Of a DNA stretch of 11,386 bases, positions 6,364 to 11,386 are shown one piece after another. This DNA is from Acetobacteraceae bacterium (lineage in GTDB: Bacteria > Pseudomonadota > Alphaproteobacteria > Acetobacterales > Acetobacteraceae), in assembly GCA_947446625.1 (NCBI GenBank), contig CANFIE010000086.1:1-11386 (forward strand), given 5' to 3'. The notes beneath the pieces were generated by a model. That model saw only the letters and a program-made list of their open reading frames with translations, searched no databases and was not told the origin of the DNA. A program made the translations under genes and the position numbers. Position 1 is the stretch's first letter; every line of letters begins with the position of its first letter.

Positions 6364-7050
6364 ATGCTGCACAACCCGCCCATGCTCACCCTGCATCGCG
6401 GCCACAAGCGCCCGCCCCGCGCCATCATCGAGGCCTTCCGCAACGCCCAAACCGGCCATGTGTGTGATGCGATGGATGGCCGCGGCGCGGTGGACTGGCG
6501 CATCAAGCCGCTCGACCCAACCAACGCCAGCTTCTGCGGCCCCGCCCTCACCGCCCACGCCTACCCGGCTGACACGGTCGGCATGTTCGGCGCCCTGCAC
6601 GAAGCCGAGCCCGGCGACGTCATCCTGGTTGCCTGCGACGGCTACACCGGCACCGCGGTCCTCGGCGACCTCGCCGCCGGCATGATGAAGAACAAGGGCG
6701 TCGTCGGCTTCGTCACGGATGGCCTGGCCCGCGACAAGGCCGGCATCATCGCTTCCGGCCTGCCGGTCTTCGCCATGGGTGTCTCGCCCAACAGCCCGGC
6801 GCGCAACGGCCCCGGCGTGGTCGGCCTGCCCATCGTGCTCGGCGGCGTCCACATCCGCCCCGGAGACATTGTGGTGGGGGACGCCGACAGCGTGGTGGTG
6901 GTGCCGGTGGAACGCGCCGAGGAAGTCCTCGCCGCCCTGGCCGAAGTCCGCGCCGCCGAGTTGATCGCGGAGCAAAGCGTGCGCGACGGCGCCACCATGA
7001 CCAAGGGCATGCTGCCCATCATCGCCGCCGCGAAAATCGTGCTGGGCTAG
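6364..7050 (+). CDS. RraA-family protein (HMG/CHA aldolase-like)
   Basis: The 228-residue protein belongs to the RraA/4-hydroxy-4-methyl-2-oxoglutarate (HMG) aldolase family. Members include divalent-metal class II pyruvate aldolases with oxaloacetate decarboxylase activity and, in E. coli, RraA, an RNase E inhibitor. Visible family elements are GDVILVACDG (84-93), GDLAAG (101-106), FVTDGLARD (116-124), GLPVFAMG (132-139) and PGDIVVGD (166-173). D102, R123 and D124 reproduce the D-X20-R-D spacing tied to metal and pyruvate binding. The acidic residue expected three positions after that Asp in HMG aldolases is Gly127. A catabolic enzyme is more likely than an RNase E regulator given the enzyme and transporter neighbours. 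No signal peptide is seen, so it is cytoplasmic. It is divergent from the M81 gene and convergent with the ABC importer operon. The exact substrate is unknown. Confidence 0.88.
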   Translation: MLHNPPMLTLHRGHKRPPRAIIEAFRNAQTGHVCDAMDGRGAVDWRIKPLDPTNASFCGPALTAHAYPADTVGMFGALHEAEPGDVILVACDGYTGTAVLGDLAAGMMKNKGVVGFVTDGLARDKAGIIASGLPVFAMGVSPNSPARNGPGVVGLPIVLGGVHIRPGDIVVGDADSVVVVPVERAEEVLAALAEVRAAELIAEQSVRDGATMTKGMLPIIAAAKIVLG

Positions 7051-7062
7051 AGCAGCCCCATC

Positions 7063-7085
7063 ATGCCCGGGCGCGTCCCGGGCAT
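7063..7085. terminator. GC-rich hairpin between convergent genes
   Basis: A perfect 9-base inverted repeat, ATGCCCGGG at 7063-7071 and CCCGGGCAT at 7077-7085, encloses a 5-base loop (CGCGT). It lies in the 41-base gap between the RraA-like stop and the DppC-like stop. It is symmetric and could stop transcription from both sides. There is no T-run on either strand, so intrinsic termination is uncertain. Confidence 0.6.
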
Positions 7086-7091
7086 CCAGCC

Positions 7092-7943
7092 TCAGCGCTT
7101 CTGGCTGCGCGGGTCCAAGGCATCGCGCAGCCCGTCGCCCACCAGGTTGAACGCCAGCACCACCAGGAAAATCGCCAGCCCCGGATAAATCGCCATCCAG
7201 GGCGCCTGGGTCAAAAACCGCTGCGCGCTGTTCAGCATGCTGCCCCAACTCGGCGAAGGCGGCTGCTGCCCCAGCCCCAGAAAGCTCAGCGACGCCTCGG
7301 CAATAATCGCCTCGGCAATCGACAGCGTTGCCTGCACCATCAGCGGCGGAATGATGTTGGGCAGCACATGCAGCAGCGCCAGCCGCCAGGGCGGGTTGCC
7401 CATGGCCCGCGCCGCCTCGGCCCAGTCGGTGTTCTTCGCCTCCAGCGCCATGCCCCGCGCCAGCCGGGCGAAAACCGGGCTGGCGGTAATGGCAATGGCC
7501 AGCATGGCATTCTCCAGCGCCGGCCCCAGAAACGCTGCCAGCGCGATCGCCAGAATCAAGAACGGCACCGCCAGCATGGCATCCGCCACCCGGCTGATGA
7601 TCGTCTCCACCCAGCCGCCCGCCAGCCCCGCCAGCAGCCCCAGTGGCACGCCAATCAGCCCGGCCAGGCTCACCGCCACCACGCCCGCCATCAGGCTGGC
7701 CCGGGCGCCATAAATCACCCGCGCCAGCACGTCGCGGCCATTCTCATCGGTGCCGAACCAATGCGCCGCGCTCGGCGCCTTGCGCACCAGGCTCCAGCTG
7801 GTCTGCAACGGGTCATACGGCGCCACCCAGGGCGCCAGCACGGCGGCAAGCGCAAACGCCACCACCACCGCCAGGCCAAACACCGCCAGCCAGTGCCGAA
7901 AGAACTGCCGGAAGGCGCGCCGGGCCGGAGACTCCCCGCTCAT
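7092..7943 (-). CDS. Dpp/Opp-type ABC transporter permease, DppC-like
   Basis: The 283-residue inner-membrane protein is the second permease of a peptide/nickel-type importer. It has a basic N-terminus and a first membrane segment at about 18-38. The DppC-family element HWFGTDENGRDVLARV follows (61-76). Several more hydrophobic segments come next. The EAA loop that contacts the ATPase (DWAEAARAMG, 173-182) precedes LPNIIPPL, and the FLGLGQQPPSPSWGSML element is at 221-237. It ends in GLRDALDPR, as is usual for the family. ATG 7943 shares ATGA with the stop of the DppB-like gene; upstream ribosome-site matches are weak, so coupling is likely. It is the last gene of the operon, 41 bases from the convergent RraA-like gene. 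The transported solute may be a di- or oligopeptide but this class also carries other compounds. Confidence 0.95.
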   Translation of the reverse strand: MSGESPARRAFRQFFRHWLAVFGLAVVVAFALAAVLAPWVAPYDPLQTSWSLVRKAPSAAHWFGTDENGRDVLARVIYGARASLMAGVVAVSLAGLIGVPLGLLAGLAGGWVETIISRVADAMLAVPFLILAIALAAFLGPALENAMLAIAITASPVFARLARGMALEAKNTDWAEAARAMGNPPWRLALLHVLPNIIPPLMVQATLSIAEAIIAEASLSFLGLGQQPPSPSWGSMLNSAQRFLTQAPWMAIYPGLAIFLVVLAFNLVGDGLRDALDPRSQKR

Positions 7944-8887
7944 GCGTGCCGCAGCCTCGGGTTCACCAGCAGGTACAGAATATCCGCCACCAGCGCCAAC
8001 AGCACGGTCACCACCGCCACCACCATCACCACGCCCTGCACCACCGGGTAGTCGCGGTTGAACACCGCATCCACAATCAGCTTGCCGAAGCCCGGAATGG
8101 TGAAGATCTGCTCGGTCAGCACCGCGCCCGCCAGCAAGCGCCCCAGTTCAATCGCGCCCAGCGTCACCACCGGCACCAGCGCATTGCGCAGCGCGTGCTT
8201 CAGCACCACCACGCGTTCGCCCAGGCCCTTGGCCCGCGCCGTGCGCACGTAATCCTGGCTCAGCGCATTCAGCATCGCCGCCCTGGTATGCCGCATCAGC
8301 ACGGCCGAAATCGCATTGCCCAGCACAAAGGCCGGCATGATCGTCGTCGCCAGGCTCTGCCACACATCCTCGCTCAGCGGCACATAGCCCGAAGGCGGCA
8401 ACCACCCCAGATGCACGCTCACCAGCAGAATCAGCATGATGCCTAGCCAGAAATTCGGCGTGGAAATCCCCGCCAGTGCCACGGCATTCACCAGCACATC
8501 CGGCCAGCGCCCCTTGTACACCGCCGAAAGCACGCCCAGCGGAATCCCGATGCAGCAGGCAATCACGAAGGCCATGCCACCCAGTTGCAACGTCACCGGC
8601 AGCTTCTGCAAAATCAGCGTGGCCACCGGCTCGCGTATCCGCCACGAAAACCCAAGGTCGCCGTGCAGCACCCGCCACAGCCAGCGGCCATATTGTTCCC
8701 AGATCGGCCGGTCCAAAAACAGCTCGGCGCGGATCTGCGCCAACACCGCCGGGTCGCCACGTTCCTCGCCGGCCAGAATCAGCGCCGGGTCGCCCGGCAT
8801 CAGCTGCTGCAACGCAAAGATCAGCACCGAAAGGATCAGCAGCGTGGGGATAATCTGCCCCAGCCGGCGCAGCAGCCAAAAGCCCAT
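7940..8887 (-). CDS. Dpp/Opp-type ABC transporter permease, DppB-like
   Basis: The 315-residue inner-membrane protein is the first permease of the importer. It opens with the usual RRLGQIIPTLLILSVLIF segment and MPGDPA (30-35), then RPIWEQYGRWLWRVLHGDLG (60-79) and SWRIREPV. Membrane segments span roughly 8-28, 98-122, 132-160, 180-198, 236-258 and 282-306. The EAA loop DYVRTARAKGLGERVV (212-227) contacts the ATPase, and the family element TIPGFGKL is at 263-270. ATG 8887 was chosen because its A is the last base of the TAA of the binding-protein gene (TAATG) and a GAGG lies 8 bases upstream; a longer frame to 9028 would overlap that gene. It pairs with the DppC-like protein through the ATGA overlap downstream. 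Confidence 0.95.
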   Translation of the reverse strand: MGFWLLRRLGQIIPTLLILSVLIFALQQLMPGDPALILAGEERGDPAVLAQIRAELFLDRPIWEQYGRWLWRVLHGDLGFSWRIREPVATLILQKLPVTLQLGGMAFVIACCIGIPLGVLSAVYKGRWPDVLVNAVALAGISTPNFWLGIMLILLVSVHLGWLPPSGYVPLSEDVWQSLATTIMPAFVLGNAISAVLMRHTRAAMLNALSQDYVRTARAKGLGERVVVLKHALRNALVPVVTLGAIELGRLLAGAVLTEQIFTIPGFGKLIVDAVFNRDYPVVQGVVMVVAVVTVLLALVADILYLLVNPRLRHA

Positions 8888-10380
8888 TACTGCAACCTCA
8901 GCCCCTGCACCCGAATCAACCCATCCGGCACCGCCACAAAACCCTGCACCCGCGCACTCATCGCCGGCGTGTTCTTGCGGTGCCACAGGTAAATCCGGGA
9001 AACATCCTGCACGATGGCAAGCTGCCACATCCGCTCCAGCAGCGCCCGCCGCGCCGCCGGGTCATTCACCGTGCGCTGTTCGTTGAGCAGCGCATCCACC
9101 GCTGGGTTGCTGTAGCGCCCGTCATTCTGCGGCGCCCCGGTATGCATGAAGCTCCAGGTATTGCCATCCGGGTCAGCCCGCCCGCTCCAACCCAACAGAT
9201 AGGTCTCAAAGTCGCCGCGCTGCGCCGCCTGCAAGCTGCTGGCGAATTCCATGGCGTTGATCTTCAGCGCAAACCCCGCCTCAGCCACCATCGCCTGAAT
9301 CACTTCCGCCACCTGGCGCAAATCCGGGTTGTTCGGCACCGTCATCTCAACCGTCAGCGGCGCGGTCACACCCGCCTCGCGCAGCAGCGCCTTGGCACGC
9401 TCCACATTGCGCGGCAGCGGCCGAATCCCCGCCACATGAAACGGGCTGGCCGGCGGCACCGCCTGGCGCGTCGGCGTGTACATGCCCTCATACACCACTT
9501 GGTTCAGCGCATCGCGGTCTATCGCCAGCTCAAACGCCTGGCGCACCCGCGCATCGCGCCCAAACGGCGTATTCGCCCGCGCCCCATTGCCGATGTTCAG
9601 CGTAATGCTCTGGTAGCCCAACTCATCGCTCAGCACCGCCCGCAGCCGCGGGTTCCGCCGCACGGCGGCAATGTCGGAAGGGCTGATGGTCTCGCTGATC
9701 TCAATCGCGCCAGACTGCAAATTCGCCAGCCGCACCGTGCTGTCCGGTATCGGCAAATAGGTAATGCGCTGCAGATGAATCCGCGCCGCATCCCAGTAGT
9801 CGGCGAAGCGCTCCACCACAATCCGGTCCTGCGCCACCCGCTCCACAAAGCGGAACGGCCCCGCACATACCGGCCGATTACCAAACCCCGCCCCCAGCGC
9901 TTCCGCTGCCTTCGGGCTCACAATCATCCCGGCGCGGTCGGTCAGCTGAGACAGGAACGGCGCAAACGGCTCCTTCAACCGCACCCGAACGGTGGCGGCA
10001 TCCACCACCTCCACGCTCTCCATGCTGTTGATCTCGCCACGCCGGAAGCTGCCCTGCATGGTCAAATGCCGCATCAGCGAATAGCGCACCGCCTCGGCAT
10101 CCATCACCTCGCCGTCGTGAAACTTCACGCCCGTGCGCAGCGTAATCCGCAGCGTCTTCGCATCCTCCCACACAAAGCCGGTGGCAAGCTGCGGCACAAT
10201 CTCCAGCTTCTCGTTCACGTCAAACAGCTTGTCACACAGCGCCGCGAACACGATCCGCCCGACATAGGTCCGCGCCAGGCTCGGGTCCAAGGCGTCGGGG
10301 TCCTCGCGCAGGCCAATGCGCAGATTCTGCGCCTGCGCCACGCCGGCCAGCATCAGCAGGGCCACCAGGTATTTCAGCAT
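8887..10380 (-). CDS. ABC transporter substrate-binding protein, family 5 (DppA/OppA-like)
   Basis: The 497-residue protein is a periplasmic solute-binding protein of the SBP_bac_5 class, which bind di- and oligopeptides, glutathione, nickel or other solutes. A short signal peptide (MLKYLVALLMLAGVAQA) is likely cut after residue 17; no lipobox Cys follows. Family elements include LREDPDALDP (24-33), IVPQLATGFVW (61-71), LRTGVKFHDGE (81-91) and, near the C-terminus, the AVDALLNEQ and YLWHRKNTP regions. ATG 10380 forms TGATG with the ATPase stop, and a GGAG site lies 7 bases upstream. The preceding GTG (10383, GTGA overlap) is a possible alternative that adds one residue. The gene lies between the ATPase and the permeases rather than first, so it is not placed for the usual promoter-proximal overproduction of binding protein. 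Ligand unknown. Confidence 0.94.
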   Translation of the reverse strand: MLKYLVALLMLAGVAQAQNLRIGLREDPDALDPSLARTYVGRIVFAALCDKLFDVNEKLEIVPQLATGFVWEDAKTLRITLRTGVKFHDGEVMDAEAVRYSLMRHLTMQGSFRRGEINSMESVEVVDAATVRVRLKEPFAPFLSQLTDRAGMIVSPKAAEALGAGFGNRPVCAGPFRFVERVAQDRIVVERFADYWDAARIHLQRITYLPIPDSTVRLANLQSGAIEISETISPSDIAAVRRNPRLRAVLSDELGYQSITLNIGNGARANTPFGRDARVRQAFELAIDRDALNQVVYEGMYTPTRQAVPPASPFHVAGIRPLPRNVERAKALLREAGVTAPLTVEMTVPNNPDLRQVAEVIQAMVAEAGFALKINAMEFASSLQAAQRGDFETYLLGWSGRADPDGNTWSFMHTGAPQNDGRYSNPAVDALLNEQRTVNDPAARRALLERMWQLAIVQDVSRIYLWHRKNTPAMSARVQGFVAVPDGLIRVQGLRLQ

Positions 10381-11386
10381 CACGCGGCTCCGGTCTTTTC
10401 GGCAATGAAGTAGCTTTGCAGGCGCCGCAGCCTTTCGCCACCGGCATCGGCTTCCAGCACCGGCTGGCTGGGCGGCATGTGCTCATGGAAATGGCAGGCC
10501 GCCGCATGCCCTGCCCCGCGCAGCGCCGGGTCCTGCTCGCGGCAATGCTGCACGGCAAAGGCACAGCGGGTATGAAACCGGCAGCCACTCGGCGGCGCCA
10601 TCGGGCTGGGCACATCCCCGGCCAGCGGCGGCGCCTTGGCGCCCTGCCCCGGCACGGCCGCCAGCAGCGCCCGCGTGTACGGGTGCTTCGGCCGGGCAAA
10701 CACCTCGGCCGCCGGCCCCAATTCCACAATCCGGCCCAGATACATCACCGCCACGCGGTCCGCGATATGCCGCACCACCGCCAGGTCATGGCTGATCAGC
10801 ACGAAGGTCAGCCCCAATTCGCGGATCAAATCCTGCAGCAGGTTCACCACCTGCGCCTGCACCGAAACATCCAGCGCGCTCACCGGCTCATCGCCAATCA
10901 CCAGCTTCGGCCCGCTCGCCAAGGCGCGCGCAATGGCAATGCGCTGCCGCTGCCCACCGCTGAACTCATGCGGCCAGCGCCGCGCATGGTCGGCCCGCAG
11001 CCCCACCCGTTCCAGCCACTCCGCCACCCGCCCGGCCTCGGCGGCACGCGGCACCACGCCATGCAGCCGCAGCGGCTCGGCAATCGCCGCCTGCACCGTC
11101 ATCCGCGGGTCCAGGCTGGCAAAGGGGTCCTGGAAAATCAGCTGCATGTCCCGCCGCCGCGCCCGCAGCGCCGCCGCCGAAAGCCCGGCCAAATCCTCCC
11201 CGGCAAAGCGCACCGTGCCGGCATCCGGCTCAATCAAGCGCAGCGCCAGCCGCCCGAGCGTGGACTTGCCGCAGCCGCTCTCACCCACAATGGCCAGCAC
11301 CTCGCCCTGCTCCACGGCCAGCGAAACGCCATCCACCGCCCGCACCGCGCCCCGCGCCCGGCCCAGCGCATCCCGCACCGGAAACC
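10380..11386 (-). CDS. Dpp/Opp-type ABC transporter ATP-binding protein (DppF/OppF-like), 5'-truncated by window edge
   Basis: The frame is open to the right edge. The codons before the GTG at 11378 encode FPV, which together with VRDALGR matches the usual N-terminus of this class, so the true start is outside the window. Counting from the GTG: Walker A GESGCGKST (32-40), Q-loop IFQDPFASLDP (81-91), signature FSGGQRQR (139-146), Walker B LVIGDEP (159-165) and the switch His at 197 (ISHD) are all intact, so it should hydrolyse ATP. The oligopeptide-type C-terminal extension follows: HPYTRALL (232-239), PLAGDVPSP (251-259) and GCRFHTRC, with four cysteines at 266, 272, 279 and 295 as in DppD/DppF-type proteins. 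Position before the binding protein fits the DppF/OppF slot; a DppD-like partner is expected upstream, outside the window. It acts on the cytoplasmic face of the permeases. Confidence 0.95.
   Translation of the reverse strand, partial: FPVRDALGRARGAVRAVDGVSLAVEQGEVLAIVGESGCGKSTLGRLALRLIEPDAGTVRFAGEDLAGLSAAALRARRRDMQLIFQDPFASLDPRMTVQAAIAEPLRLHGVVPRAAEAGRVAEWLERVGLRADHARRWPHEFSGGQRQRIAIARALASGPKLVIGDEPVSALDVSVQAQVVNLLQDLIRELGLTFVLISHDLAVVRHIADRVAVMYLGRIVELGPAAEVFARPKHPYTRALLAAVPGQGAKAPPLAGDVPSPMAPPSGCRFHTRCAFAVQHCREQDPALRGAGHAAACHFHEHMPPSQPVLEADAGGERLRRLQSYFIAEKTGAA
10388..10391 (-). promoter_or_regulatory. ribosome binding site of the family-5 binding protein gene
   Basis: GGAG on the - strand lies 7 bases before ATG 10380 but only 4 bases before the in-frame GTG at 10383, favouring the ATG. 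It lies inside the end of the ATPase gene. Confidence 0.5.

Noticed and set aside
6297..6551. 85-codon extension of the M81 gene into the RraA-like gene
   Set aside because: MARIAVGGFHHETN is the normal family N-terminus and has a strong ribosome site; the upstream part has no M81 resemblance.
8888..9028. 47-codon extension of the DppB-like permease
   Set aside because: It overlaps the binding-protein gene in another frame and has no membrane or family features; the TAATG start fits better.
8980..10413. Long + strand open frame (477 codons) opposite the family-5 binding protein gene
   Set aside because: The composition is low-complexity (H, R, P, Q) and the opposite strand encodes a convincing binding protein; it is a compositional shadow.

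Overview
The window is GC-rich bacterial DNA (about 70% G+C in eight 60-base lines counted by hand). It is almost entirely coding: ten protein genes leave only about 172 bases uncovered, and no gap exceeds 67 bases. The number of TctC/Bug-type periplasmic binding proteins without membrane partners, the dense GC-rich coding and the enzyme families suggest a soil or water proteobacterium. My guess is Alphaproteobacteria near Acetobacteraceae (Roseomonas-like), with Betaproteobacteria as the alternative. This placement is inference from gene content only. No RNA gene, CRISPR array, insertion sequence or phage gene was seen.

Left part (1-4806). An alpha/beta hydrolase, cut by the left edge, overlaps the gene for a first TctC/Bug binding protein on the + strand. 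These converge on a - strand mandelate racemase/enolase superfamily gene (1750-2838). That gene is divergent, across 61 bases, from a second TctC/Bug gene (2900-3865, +). The second TctC/Bug gene overlaps tail to tail by 4 bases with a third (3862-4806, -).

Middle (4803-7050). The third TctC/Bug gene is the distal gene of a two-gene - strand operon led by an M81/MlrC-like metallopeptidase (4803-6296), joined through an ATGA overlap. This operon is divergent, across 67 bases, from an RraA/HMG-aldolase-like gene (6364-7050, +).

Right part (7092-11386). A - strand operon of a Dpp/Opp-type peptide ABC importer reads ATPase (cut by the right edge), then family-5 binding protein, then DppB-like permease, then DppC-like permease. 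Each junction is a 1- or 4-base stop/start overlap. A 9-bp GC-rich hairpin lies between the end of this operon and the convergent RraA-like gene.

Taken together this looks like an accessory scavenging and catabolic neighbourhood. It has a peptide-type importer, a peptidase-like enzyme, three solute receptors of the tripartite tricarboxylate class, a probable acid-sugar dehydratase or racemase, a probable 2-oxoacid aldolase or decarboxylase and a hydrolase. Substrates cannot be read from the sequence. I see no clearly novel system. The points most worth a second look are the three orphan TctC proteins each paired with a different enzyme, the hairpin spanning both stop codons at 3841-3874, the altered motifs in the RraA-like, enolase-superfamily and hydrolase proteins, and a C-over-G excess on the + strand that does not follow gene direction.
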